Positions 16,281 to 23,940 are shown, counted from the stretch's first letter. The stretch: DNA of 64,000 bases from Halothece sp. PCC 7418 (GCF_000317635.1 NC_019779.1:1550001-1614000); one strand, 5' to 3'. Numbers and translations: made by a program. The notes: generated by a model not told the origin, from the sequence alone.

Positions 16281-16368
16281 TGGAATTTTCTCCTTAAAGT
16301 GGATTGAAAGTCCGCAGTTCAAATCTGTTTGGTTGCGATAGAGTTCTTACCTTGAAGTGCATTGAAAA
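16274..16368 (+). CRISPR. Two-repeat V-K mini-array with a single homing spacer
   Basis: Repeat 1 is 16274-16310 and repeat 2 is 16332-16368, both 37 nt, matching at 26 of 37 positions (shared end GTGNATTGAAA). The 21-nt spacer at 16311-16331 begins TCCGCAGTTCAAATCTG, and these 17 nt match tRNA-Phe exactly. No further repeats are found before the transposon end. The first repeat overlaps the 3' end of the tracrRNA, so no separate leader exists. V-K arrays usually have 37-nt repeats ending GTTGAAAG, which supports the assignment. The divergence of both repeats suggests a dedicated homing guide rather than an adaptive array. Confidence 0.85.
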
Positions 16369-16438
16369 ACTCTGGTCTCTTTATCGTCACCTCAAGAGTT
16401 AACCTTTAATTCGTCAAGATGAATTTTAGATTTAGTAT

Positions 16439-16525
16439 CGACGACACTAATTTGTCACTAATGACACCAATTTGTCACCAACGACACTAATCTGTCACAG
16501 ATGACAAATAATTTGTCACTGTACA
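16439..16525 (-). repeat. Transposon end with four TnsB-binding sites
   Basis: Four units of about 20 bp lie head to tail at 16439-16458, 16459-16478, 16479-16498 and 16499-16519. Each carries TTTGTCAC or a close variant and GACA half-sites. They are followed by the terminal TGTACA at 16520-16525. Read from the outside, the end starts TGTACAGTGACAAATTATTT, as other V-K CAST ends do. This is the Cas12k-side end, closest to the target. Confidence 0.92.
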
Positions 16526-16530
16526 GGTAG
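16526..16530. other. Candidate 5-bp target-site duplication
   Basis: GGTAG directly abuts the transposon terminus. Tn7-like elements duplicate 5 bp. The other copy would be beyond the tnsB-side end, outside the window. Confidence 0.5.
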
Positions 16531-16548
16531 TTTTTAATACGCGAAAAA

Positions 16549-16621
16549 TGCCAGGACGCAGATTTGAACTGCGGACACGGGGATTTTCAGTCCCCTGCTC
16601 TACCAACTGAGCTATCCCGGC
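16549..16621 (-). tRNA. tRNA-Phe (GAA)
   Basis: The 73-nt gene reads GCCGGGATAGCTCAGTTGG at the 5' end. The acceptor pairs GCCGGGA with TCCTGGC (one G-U), the anticodon stem GGGGA/TCCCC encloses CTGAAAA with anticodon GAA, and the T arm is CGCAG/CTGCG with loop TTCAAAT. CCA is not encoded. It is the chromosomal homing target of the CAST and is not damaged by the insertion, which lies 23 bp past its 3' end. Confidence 0.98.
16559..16578 (-). other. Protospacer and PAM of the CAST homing guide within tRNA-Phe
   Basis: The 17-nt protospacer (16559-16575, minus strand) covers the variable-loop end and most of the T arm. The three bases 5' of it on the minus strand are GTG (16576-16578), which fits the GTN PAM known for Cas12k. 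From the PAM edge to the transposon end is 50 bp, within the roughly 50-66 bp reported for V-K elements. Confidence 0.88.
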
Positions 16622-16778
16622 AATTTGTGTTTGGGTTTGGCGCTTTTTTCTCAAGCGCTTTATTAATATAGCAAATCATTTTTGCGCTGACAAGTGCTGA
16701 GAGAAAATTTATTTCGCACTCGTTTCGCGTTACATTAGATGAGAAAATCGAAACGTTTGGTATCCTTTCCCACGATTT

Positions 16779-17411
16779 ATGAGCCAATCCTCGGCAAACG
16801 TAATGACGAATGACAGTCCCTCAACACCACCGAAGCCATGGTTGTGGGACAATCTCCCTAATTATCCAATTTCTGTGCGGGGCTGTTCTCCTCGGACTGC
16901 ACAAGAGATTGATTTGTTGTTGCTCGCCCTCGAAGCTCTAGAATTGGGTAGTTCGGAACGGATGCTAGCGACAGCAAAAGAGTTTAATTTAACGGATATT
17001 GTTCCGAATCGAATCGTCTTGTGGCGATTGCGCTGTACAAACCCTTGGCGAAGATCTTATATGCGACGGTATTTGGAGTTAGACCAAGCAAAAGCCCTAA
17101 CCATGATTGCTGCTGCGCGATCGCGCCAACTGACTTTTTTAATCCGTCAACTGCTACTAGTCGAACAACAACTCCGCAGCAAAGAATTACCCCTGCGCCA
17201 AAACTTCCGTCTCGGATGGTATTTAGGACGATTTCAAGCTCATTTTCGCAGTCGGATGAATCCCCGTCGCGCCAGAATTGCGGAATATTTAGCCTCTCCT
17301 GACCAATTGGATGAACTCGCGATCGCGCTGCTGAAAAAATTATTATTCGCCACAGGAACCGCCGGGGCGCAACGGTTATGGTGTAGTTTATTTGATGGAG
17401 AAGTAAAATGA
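16779..17411 (+). CDS. DUF3038 domain protein
   Basis: The 210-aa product belongs to a cyanobacteria-specific family recognised by its basic, helical sequence (CSPRTAQEIDLLLLALEAL, RLRCTNPWRRSYMRRYLEL, RQNFRLGWYLGRFQAHFRSR). No catalytic motif is seen. It overlaps the next gene by 4 bp, and the DUF3038/DUF4335 pair is a known conserved neighbourhood. The true start may be ATG 16803, nine residues in. Function unknown. Confidence 0.8.
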   Translation: MSQSSANVMTNDSPSTPPKPWLWDNLPNYPISVRGCSPRTAQEIDLLLLALEALELGSSERMLATAKEFNLTDIVPNRIVLWRLRCTNPWRRSYMRRYLELDQAKALTMIAAARSRQLTFLIRQLLLVEQQLRSKELPLRQNFRLGWYLGRFQAHFRSRMNPRRARIAEYLASPDQLDELAIALLKKLLFATGTAGAQRLWCSLFDGEVK

Positions 17412-18406
17412 CAATTCGCCGTCAGTACAGTTTACCGAACTGTTCCCTCATTCTAGACGGTTGGGCTGGAGATGCAACTTTCAATGACGGGGGAAATGGA
17501 CGACCCCTCATGTCCATCTTAGTCAATGCTGAATGTCGTTTTCTCGCCCAAGACCATAATTCCTCGGTGTTAAAAGGCGATCGCGATTTCTTAGAAAGTT
17601 TAGTGCGAGTCGTCAATAACTACACGCAATCGATTCTCAGTGGTTTAAATCCCGATCCGCCACAAGACTGGGTGGGAGAATCCGTTCAGATTAAGCCCCT
17701 TCCCGAAAATAATCGACACCAGTTGCAATTGATTCAAACTGAAGACGGAAAACCTGAAGAAGTCATCAAAGTTGACTTAACCACGGTTGAATTATTTGAT
17801 CTGGTAGAAGCTATTGACCAACTGTTAACTGATGGAAGCACTCTCCCTGAACTCAGCTTAAGCCTCCATCCCCACTCTCGCAAGATTCGCACCCGCAATG
17901 AGCCTTTTGTCAAAAAAGCCCAACCCGCGATAACAGGGGTCGCCAGTTTAGCCGTCGCAGCGATCGCGCTATTCTTTGTTCCCATCCCCGAAATGCGCGA
18001 ACCTGAACCGAGAGAAAATACGGGATCACGCCGTGAAGAAACCCTTCCCAGTGAGACAGGAAGCATTGTTCCCCCTGGAATTAAAGCAACAGTTGAGAAT
18101 ACGTCCAAAATTACCGATTCTGATCAACTCGCGAGTTTAGGGAGTGACTTACAAACTAAGCTGACGGAAAATCTAGAACAAGAAATCCCCCAAGCGGGTT
18201 TAGAATATCGAGTTTGGGTCACAGGTAATGGCGATGTGATTGGTTATGAACAACTCGCTGGTCCTGGTCTCAATATTACGGAAACCCCAGCCCTTCCCGA
18301 CTTGCTAACCTTACCGATGGATCTCAATAATCGTCAAATTAGTGAGGTTGCAGAATTAGAAGTCCGATTCAACCCCGATGGAGTCGTCCAAGTCGAACCG
18401 AAGTAG
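17408..18406 (+). CDS. DUF4335 domain protein
   Basis: The 332-aa cyanobacterial protein starts RRQYSLPNCSLILDGWAGD, a hallmark of the DUF4335 N-terminal domain (to about residue 150). A single membrane segment follows at about 173-190 (AITGVASLAVAAIALFFVPI), then a proline-rich linker and a C-terminal domain of about 130 residues. The topology suggests a membrane-anchored protein with two soluble parts. It is coupled to DUF3038 by ATGA, and its last 51 bp overlap the convergent DinG-like gene. Function unknown. Confidence 0.8.
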   Translation: MTIRRQYSLPNCSLILDGWAGDATFNDGGNGRPLMSILVNAECRFLAQDHNSSVLKGDRDFLESLVRVVNNYTQSILSGLNPDPPQDWVGESVQIKPLPENNRHQLQLIQTEDGKPEEVIKVDLTTVELFDLVEAIDQLLTDGSTLPELSLSLHPHSRKIRTRNEPFVKKAQPAITGVASLAVAAIALFFVPIPEMREPEPRENTGSRREETLPSETGSIVPPGIKATVENTSKITDSDQLASLGSDLQTKLTENLEQEIPQAGLEYRVWVTGNGDVIGYEQLAGPGLNITETPALPDLLTLPMDLNNRQISEVAELEVRFNPDGVVQVEPK

Positions 18407-19915
18407 TTGGCGGACAAAATTCCAATTTCCCACTCGCGCATAAGGTTCTAACGCCGAGAGAACGGTTTTTCCGTAACTGCGATGATTGACTCGACTATCG
18501 AGCAATGCAATCATTCCTTGGTGTTCTCGTAAGGGAACTACCGCCCGTTGTAGTTCTCTTAACGCTGTCGGTAACAAGTATAGCCGAAACCAATCTTGGC
18601 GTTTTTGTTTGTAATAAGCGGTTTGTCCTGAAACAATCGGATTTTCTAGAGAGGGTAACGGAATGGTTGTCATAATGAGTAACTGCGGGGTCGCTAACTG
18701 GGGTTGGTGATTCCGCCAAAATTCCCAGCTACAGACTAAAATTCCGTTTTCTCGCAGTTGCGTATTTTCTAAGCGAACCCGCGATCCGAATTCTCCCGCT
18801 AAAGCCGTTGCAACTTGTCTTTTTAGGGGAACATCGCTCACTAAAATCACGACTAAATTGTTATAAGAATCGCTTTCGGTGATCAGATGTCGTATTTTTT
18901 CCAGCAAAACGGGTTGAAATTCCCTTGTGTTGGGCATTGGAAAGCCATCAGGAATATATAAATTAAGGGTATCCGATGCGCGATCGCGCGAAAATCGTAA
19001 ACAGGTCATCTCTGGAAGTCCCAACTTTTGGCGATAGACGGGGGCTTCTTTTTCCCAATCGAGAAAACTCCCAATGAAAACCGTTGGCTGTTGTTCCCAA
19101 AGTGGGGTTAACTGTTCAGAGACAGAAACCGGACAACACGCGATTGTAAATTCTCCTCGTTCCCGATACATATCCGCCCAGAGGAGTTGGTTTTCTTGTT
19201 GCGCTTGCTGGAAAAACTGACAAAAGGGATGATTCGGCGCAGTCTCCTTTAACACCACAAATAACTTGTGCAGAATTTCGGTTTCGGGTTCATTCAGTAA
19301 CAAGCATTCATAAGGATTTTGCGGGCGACTAAAGAGGAGTTTCGTGAGTTCTACCCTCACATCCCGAATGACATCCGCGTGTTGAGGATACTGATTCAGT
19401 AATTCATTCCAATGCTGAGTGGAAATCCTAAGTGTCAGTGCGTCTCGCGCCCAATCTTCTAAATCATCCGCTTCATCAAAAATCGTCGGTATCCCCTCGG
19501 GAAGGATTCCCCGTTCCCATAAGCGATCAGCAAACCAATCTTGAGGAGAAATCAGAATGACACCCGCATGATTTTGCAGTGTGTCAGGAGAGAGATTTGA
19601 TAACTCATCGTAAACCAGAACTGGTGTTTTCGTATCCAGCCATTCTTTCAGTTGGGGAATCGCGCGATCCAAAAGTTGCTTTTGTTTTGTTTTGGGGACA
19701 ACTACAATGACAGGACGAGCAAATAAAAGTGCAGGAGTCAGATAACTAAAACAGTAGCCAGATGCAGTTCCCGTTTGCATCAATGCTGATCGTCTGAGGC
19801 GCAACGCCCTTGCGACCAATCGCGCCATAGTGAGATGATGGGGCCAATTGAGATCGGGTTGATTGCGAAGAAAGCTACGGAGATAGGTATGGACTTCTGC
19901 TTCGATAACTGTCAC
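18356..19915 (-). CDS. DinG-like helicase-family protein
   Basis: The 519-aa protein resembles the cyanobacterial DinG/XPD-type group. The motor region has MQTGTASGYCFSYL where Walker A is expected, with the lysine missing, then VIVVVPKTKQ, a DEAD box in TIFDEADDLEDWA (about residue 145), and C-terminal motifs (VFIGSFLDW, QRAVVPLREHQG, ALLDSR). The iron-sulphur cysteines of classical DinG are not obvious. Because of the altered Walker A it may be inactive as an ATPase. Convergent overlap with the DUF4335 gene. Confidence 0.65.
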   Translation of the reverse strand: MTVIEAEVHTYLRSFLRNQPDLNWPHHLTMARLVARALRLRRSALMQTGTASGYCFSYLTPALLFARPVIVVVPKTKQKQLLDRAIPQLKEWLDTKTPVLVYDELSNLSPDTLQNHAGVILISPQDWFADRLWERGILPEGIPTIFDEADDLEDWARDALTLRISTQHWNELLNQYPQHADVIRDVRVELTKLLFSRPQNPYECLLLNEPETEILHKLFVVLKETAPNHPFCQFFQQAQQENQLLWADMYRERGEFTIACCPVSVSEQLTPLWEQQPTVFIGSFLDWEKEAPVYRQKLGLPEMTCLRFSRDRASDTLNLYIPDGFPMPNTREFQPVLLEKIRHLITESDSYNNLVVILVSDVPLKRQVATALAGEFGSRVRLENTQLRENGILVCSWEFWRNHQPQLATPQLLIMTTIPLPSLENPIVSGQTAYYKQKRQDWFRLYLLPTALRELQRAVVPLREHQGMIALLDSRVNHRSYGKTVLSALEPYARVGNWNFVRQLLRFDLDDSIGVESDF

Positions 19916-19968
19916 GGGAACACGCTTGTTTAATATAGAGTCACCCTCATCATTATAAAAAAGTCTTT

Positions 19969-20811
19969 ATGAAGGTCGGAATTATTGGTTTAGGTTTAAT
20001 TGGCGGTTCTTTGGGCTTGGCGTTACGATCGCGCGGTCATCATATCCTCGGAATTTCCCGCCATGAGGAAACTTGCACTCTCGCTTGTAAAAAAGGAATC
20101 GCGGATGAGGCGAGTGTTGATTTCTCTCTTCTCCAAGCTGCAGAGGTGGTGTTTATTTGTACCCCCATTGGCGCGATCGTTCCCACGGTCGAACAATTAA
20201 AACCCATTCTCTCCCCTGAAACCATTCTGACCGATGTGGGATCAGTGAAAAGTGCGGTTGTGGATGCAGTTACACCCTTATGGTCAAATTTTATCGGCGG
20301 ACACCCCATGGCGGGAACCGCAGAACAAGGGATTACCGCAGCGAAATCAGACTTATTTCCGGGGACACGGTATGTTTTGACCCCCACGGAACAAACGCCC
20401 CCAGAGGCGCAAAAAACCGTCTCTGAGTTAGTTCAGTCGTTAGAAACTGAAGTCATCCTCTGTCCTCCAGAAGCCCATGATCAAGCCGTCGCATGGATTT
20501 CTCATTTACCCGTCTTTGTCAGTAGCAGTCTAATTGCTGCTTGTCTCCAAGAAACGGATGCTGAAGTGGCGGAATTAGCGCAAAAATTAGCGAGTTCAGG
20601 GTTTCGGGATACCAGTCGTGTTGGGGGCGGAAACCCAGAATTAGGGGTGATGATGGCGAAATATAATAAGGAAGCTGTGCAGCGATCGCTGCAACTGTAT
20701 CAGGAACAATTAGAAACGATCAAGCAAGTGATTGAAGAAGAAAATTGGGATGTTTTAGAGATGATGTTAGGACAAACCAAAGGAGCGCGATCGCGCTTTA
20801 ATTCAACATAA
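19969..20811 (+). CDS. tyrA: Prephenate/arogenate dehydrogenase
   Basis: This NAD(P)-dependent enzyme makes tyrosine precursors. The 280-aa protein starts with the Rossmann motif GIIGLGLIGGSLGLAL, then IFICTP-type strand (VVFICTPIGAI), the conserved GGHPMAGT histidine loop (about residue 103) and a helical C-terminal dimer domain. Cyanobacterial TyrA usually prefers arogenate. There is no ACT domain. Its 3' end has been copied twice downstream (23132-23157 and 23851-23949), flanking two inserted cassettes. Confidence 0.93.
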   Translation: MKVGIIGLGLIGGSLGLALRSRGHHILGISRHEETCTLACKKGIADEASVDFSLLQAAEVVFICTPIGAIVPTVEQLKPILSPETILTDVGSVKSAVVDAVTPLWSNFIGGHPMAGTAEQGITAAKSDLFPGTRYVLTPTEQTPPEAQKTVSELVQSLETEVILCPPEAHDQAVAWISHLPVFVSSSLIAACLQETDAEVAELAQKLASSGFRDTSRVGGGNPELGVMMAKYNKEAVQRSLQLYQEQLETIKQVIEEENWDVLEMMLGQTKGARSRFNST

Positions 20812-20820
20812 TTCCAGAGT
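20759..20820 (+). repeat. tyrA 3'-end sequence, original copy of a triplicated repeat
   Basis: The end of tyrA and the following bases (ATGATGTTAGGACAAAC, CCAAAGGAGCGCGATCGCGC, TTTAATTCAACATAATTCCA) recur at 23132-23157 (short, exact) and 23882-23940 (long, diverged). Confidence 0.85.
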
Positions 20821-20900
20821 CTCAGGTCTTGTAAGTTATCTTAGATCCACTAGCAATAGTAAACTTTAAAATCCAATCGTTTATTACATAGGGTAGTTTT

Positions 20901-21077
20901 ATGGCTGACTATAAACGTGGAAACAAAGGCAGATTTATTCTAAAAGGAGATATACCTCGAAAAGTTAGGAGTATTAGATTAACTGATTCTACTTGGAAAA
21001 AGTTAGGTGAGTGGGCTAATCAACAGAATGTTACTCGCGCAGACATTATTGAAGAGTGGGTAAATAGCGATCAATAA
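20901..21077 (+). CDS. Small ribbon-helix-helix-like protein beside a type II R-M system
   Basis: A 58-aa frame begins ATG 20901 and ends TAA 21075-21077. The C-terminal half reads IRLTDSTWKKLGEWANQQNV then TRADIIEEWV, which fits the strand-helix-helix pattern of small RHH (CopG-like) regulators, preceded by a basic arm (ADYKRGNKGRF). It is upstream of the restriction gene on the same strand, so it may control that R-M system or be an antitoxin remnant. No toxin partner is seen. Identification rests on the pattern only. Confidence 0.6.
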   Translation: MADYKRGNKGRFILKGDIPRKVRSIRLTDSTWKKLGEWANQQNVTRADIIEEWVNSDQ

Positions 21078-21180
21078 CAATCCATATAAGATTAGTGTTA
21101 CGCGATACAACTTAACTTTGTTTATTGATTACGCTGAGTTCAAACATTGATTGTTTTCAGTTTTATAGGAACTTAATAAG

Positions 21181-21962
21181 ATGGACAATGATAAGGAAAA
21201 ATAATTCAACTTTTTAATAAAAATGTGCGTGGTCTTAAAGCAACAACTACTAATATTAATCAAAAACATGATGGAGCTAAAGGACATTGGTTAGAAACTC
21301 AAATGGGAATTTCACACAATAATACCAATAAAGCTGATTTGTTGGGATATGAAATGAAAACAGGAACAAGCTCTGGCAAAATAAGTTTTGGAGATTGGGC
21401 TGCTGATTATTACATTTTTGATAATGAAGATTTTTTTGATGTTTCAGAGACAAGAATTGTAAGAAGAGACCAATTTATAAAAGTTTTTGGAAAATTTAAC
21501 CAAACAAAAAATCGTTACTCTTGGTCAGGTGAAGTATGTCCGACTTATTATAATAGGAGAACTAATTCAGGACAAATGATTAATATATCTCCAACAAATG
21601 ATGTATTAATAGAGTACAACCACTCTGAAGATTTTAGAAATGATAACGAGATCCCTTCTTATTTTCAAAAAGATAATTTAATTTTAGCTAAGTGGGATGC
21701 TAAATCATTAAGGAAAAAAGTGGAGAAGAAATTTAACCAAAAGGGCTGGTTTAAATGTTTCATTAATGAAGAAGGTCAATATACATCAATTGGATTTGGG
21801 AATCCTATAACTTTTGAAATATGGATTAAACTTTTAAAAGAGGGAAAAATCTTCTTTGATAGTGGAATGTATGCAGATCCGAATAAACCAAATCAAAGAT
21901 TCTATTCACAGTGGAGAGCGATTACAAAAGTCTGGGATGATCTTATTAAGGAAACATATTAG
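21181..21962 (+). pseudogene. Type II restriction endonuclease (MvaI/BcnI/LlaMI-like), frameshifted near its start
   Basis: A 245-aa frame is open from GTG 21225. It shows KHDGAKGHWLETQMG and a PD-(D/E)XK core KADLLGYEMKTG (D, then E-x-K), as in MvaI/BcnI-type enzymes. The likely true start is ATG 21181 (MDNDKEK), which runs into TAA because A5 replaces A6 at 21197-21201. One added base gives MDNDKEKIIQLFNKNVRGLK and joins the frames. GTG 21225 has no clear ribosome site. The gene is convergent with the cytosine methylase, overlapping by 4 bp. Low G+C sets it apart from tyrA. Confidence 0.75.
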
Positions 21963-22960
21963 TATTTATGAGTTTGTCTCTGAATAGGTAAATAAGACAT
22001 TATTTGGCTAGCAATTGAATGAATAACAGGAACCGCAACACTATTACCAAATTGTTTATACGCCTGAGTGTCACTGACAGGAATCTCAAATGTATCCGGA
22101 AATCCTTGTAGTCTTGCAGCTTCTTTAGGAGTTAGTTTTCTGGGATTTTTTCCCTCTTGTTCAATTAAAATTTCTGATCCGTCTTTATAATATCTCGCAC
22201 TGATTGTACTGGTATAGGGTGAGTGATTATTAAATAATGAATATCCAAACCCATTCCCTTTCCGTTTATGCTCTCTTTTTCTTTTCTGATGACCTTGCCA
22301 TAATCGATCAGATATAGTGTATTTAGACGCAACATTTTTTTCTAAGATATCACCCACTTTCACTGAAGAGTTAGGAGGAACAGGAAATTCAAAATGAATG
22401 CTTTGATCAGAAAAAGCAACAATATAAATTCTTTCTCTATTTTGTGGAACTCCAAAATGTTTGGCATTAAAAACTTGAGCATAGACTTGATAACCTAGTT
22501 TTTCCATAATTTCTTTGACAACCTTGAAAGTGTTCCCTTGATCATGAGTTCGGAAGTTTTTAACATTTTCTAGAAAAATGATTTCTGGTTGATGTGCTTC
22601 TATAATTTTGGCAATATCAAAAAATAAAGTTCCTCTGGCATCTTCAAACCCTTTTTTTAAGCCTGCATTTGAGAAAGGCTGGCAAGGAAATCCCGCTAAT
22701 AAAATATCAAAAGGAGGAATGTCTAAGGGAGAAATTGTAGTCAAGTCGCCCTGTGGCTCTTCCGAAAAATTAGCCTGATAAGTCATTCTGGCAAAGCGAT
22801 CTATCTCAGAAGAAAAAACAAACTCTATATTGTTTGCAAAGGCTTGCTGAAAACCAAGTCTAATTCCTCCAATCCCCGCAAATAGATCTATCGCTCTATA
22901 TTTTCTATTCGTGAAATCAAATAATTCTTTTTGTATGTAGTTTCCAGTGACTTGAACCAT
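21959..22960 (-). CDS. dcm: DNA cytosine-5 methyltransferase
   Basis: This 333-aa enzyme is the modification partner of the type II restriction gene. It has the m5C motifs in order: I DLFAGIGGIRLGF, IV GFPCQPFS (catalytic Cys), VI IFLENVKNF, VIII NRERIYIVAF, and the late motif QFGNSVAVPVI. The target-recognition region (about 205-270) is short, as in the CCNGG/CCWGG group, which fits the MvaI/LlaMI-like partner. The gene is intact while the restriction gene appears broken, so it may act as an orphan methylase. It carries its own promoter region to 23130. Confidence 0.92.
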   Translation of the reverse strand: MVQVTGNYIQKELFDFTNRKYRAIDLFAGIGGIRLGFQQAFANNIEFVFSSEIDRFARMTYQANFSEEPQGDLTTISPLDIPPFDILLAGFPCQPFSNAGLKKGFEDARGTLFFDIAKIIEAHQPEIIFLENVKNFRTHDQGNTFKVVKEIMEKLGYQVYAQVFNAKHFGVPQNRERIYIVAFSDQSIHFEFPVPPNSSVKVGDILEKNVASKYTISDRLWQGHQKRKREHKRKGNGFGYSLFNNHSPYTSTISARYYKDGSEILIEQEGKNPRKLTPKEAARLQGFPDTFEIPVSDTQAYKQFGNSVAVPVIHSIASQIMSYLPIQRQTHKY

Positions 22961-23131
22961 ACTACAGCTTTTTTAACATAAACAATAGTTACTTGGATTA
23001 TACCATGTAATACACGGATATAGTAAAAAAATCTACGCTCTATTTGCTCTCCAGTATTATCTCATCGTTTAATTGTGTATATGGACTGAGTTACTCGATT
23101 CTGTTTATAGCTAAGAAACAACCCTATTATT

Positions 23132-23157
23132 AAACCAAAGGAGCGCGATCGCGCTTT
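23132..23157 (+). repeat. Second copy of the tyrA 3'-end repeat
   Basis: AAACCAAAGGAGCGCGATCG and CGCTTT repeat the tyrA tail at 20775-20800. It lies exactly between the R-M cassette and the toxin-antitoxin cassette. Confidence 0.8.
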
Positions 23158-23162
23158 GATAA

Positions 23163-23510
23163 TTACAAACCCAAACAATAGCGAACAGTTTCTTCAACTT
23201 CCAACATTTTCTGAGGAGATAATTGACCCATAGGTCGCTTAGAAAATCGATGGTGATCTAAAGAACGGATTTGAAAACATAGAAAAACAGTTTCCAAAGG
23301 AAGTCCACTTTCTTCCGATGATACTCTTACATTCGTTGGAAAATCTTTTCTAACATTTGTCCCTTTAGTTCCTACAATTACAGTCACTACTAAGGGTAAT
23401 TGATTTAAAGCATCAATAGACAAGACTAAAACGGGTCGGTTTCCTGCTTGCTCTTTTCCCTGAATTGGGTTGAGATTAACAAAGTAAATATCTCCTCTTT
23501 GAATACTCAC
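23163..23510 (-). CDS. MazF/PemK-type mRNA-cleaving toxin
   Basis: This 115-aa protein opens with the family signature RGDIYFVNLNPIQGKEQAGNRPVLVLS, followed by VVTVIVGT and FLCFQIRSLD (with the region of the catalytic Thr/Ser), and GQLSPQKMLEVEETVRYCLGL at the end. Such toxins are ribonucleases neutralised by the gene upstream. It overlaps that antitoxin gene by 4 bp (23507-23510). Complete and apparently intact. Confidence 0.9.
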   Translation of the reverse strand: MSIQRGDIYFVNLNPIQGKEQAGNRPVLVLSIDALNQLPLVVTVIVGTKGTNVRKDFPTNVRVSSEESGLPLETVFLCFQIRSLDHHRFSKRPMGQLSPQKMLEVEETVRYCLGL

Positions 23511-23803
23511 TCTTTTTCTAATCCATCAATTTCCGTACTTTCAAATTCTTGATTAATTGCAATGATTTCTTTTTGAATATCGGAATCATTTGCCATTTCT
23601 TTAAGTTTTTGTTGCAAAAAAGAGGTATCAGCAACTGGATTATTACTTGTTTTAGAATTTACTCCCTCTGATGAGTTAGCAAGGGTAATTTTGCCATTTT
23701 CTTCGATAAATAAAACTTTGTCGCCTGGTTTAAGATTCAGTTGCTTGCGAATCTCAACGGGTATCGTAATTTGTCCTTTAGAAGTAACTTTAGCGAGTTC
23801 CAT
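23507..23803 (-). CDS. AbrB/MazE-type antitoxin
   Basis: The 98-aa protein starts with an AbrB-type swapped-hairpin domain (LAKVTSKGQITIPVEIRKQLNLKPGDKVLFIEENG, residues 3-38), which binds DNA and the cassette's own promoter. The rest is a longer acidic tail expected to wrap the toxin. It is the first gene of the pair and is followed by mazF with overlap. Confidence 0.9.
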   Translation of the reverse strand: MELAKVTSKGQITIPVEIRKQLNLKPGDKVLFIEENGKITLANSSEGVNSKTSNNPVADTSFLQQKLKEMANDSDIQKEIIAINQEFESTEIDGLEKE

Positions 23804-23850
23804 AATTTTTCCTTACATTCCTTACCATTATTGTATAACGATATCTTCCC

Positions 23851-23940
23851 AGCGCTGCAAGTGTATCAGGAATAATGAGAAATGATGTTAGGACAAACTA
23901 AGAGTGCGCGATCGCGCTTTAATTCAAAATAGTTCCAGAG
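23851..23940 (+). repeat. Third, diverged copy of the tyrA 3'-end repeat
   Basis: The segment reads AGCGCTGCAAGTGTATCAGGAA, then after a deletion ATGATGTTAGGACAAAC and GCGCGATCGCGCTTTAATTC, and ends TTCCAGAG like tyrA's downstream flank at 20811-20819. It is a decayed copy of the last tyrA codons plus 3' flank. Confidence 0.8.

Larger units (their letters stand above)
1..16525 (+). mobile_element. Type V-K CRISPR-associated Tn7-like transposon (CAST), one end outside the window
   Basis: The block has the V-K CAST gene order tnsB-tnsC-tniQ, cargo, cas12k, tracrRNA, mini-array and transposon end. No tnsA is seen, as is usual for V-K elements. The Cas12k-side end is defined by TGTACA at 16520-16525 preceded by four TnsB-like sites. 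The tnsB-side end lies upstream of the window, so the element is longer than 16.5 kb. The cargo (2788-11798) is a type I restriction-modification island. The flank GGTAG at 16526-16530 is the candidate 5-bp target duplication, but its partner is out of view. The element sits 23 bp beyond the 3' end of tRNA-Phe. Confidence 0.93.

Noticed and set aside
16369-16438. A second spacer after repeat 2
   Set aside because: No third repeat follows and the stretch shows no match in the window. AACTCT and AGAGTT may form a weak hairpin only.
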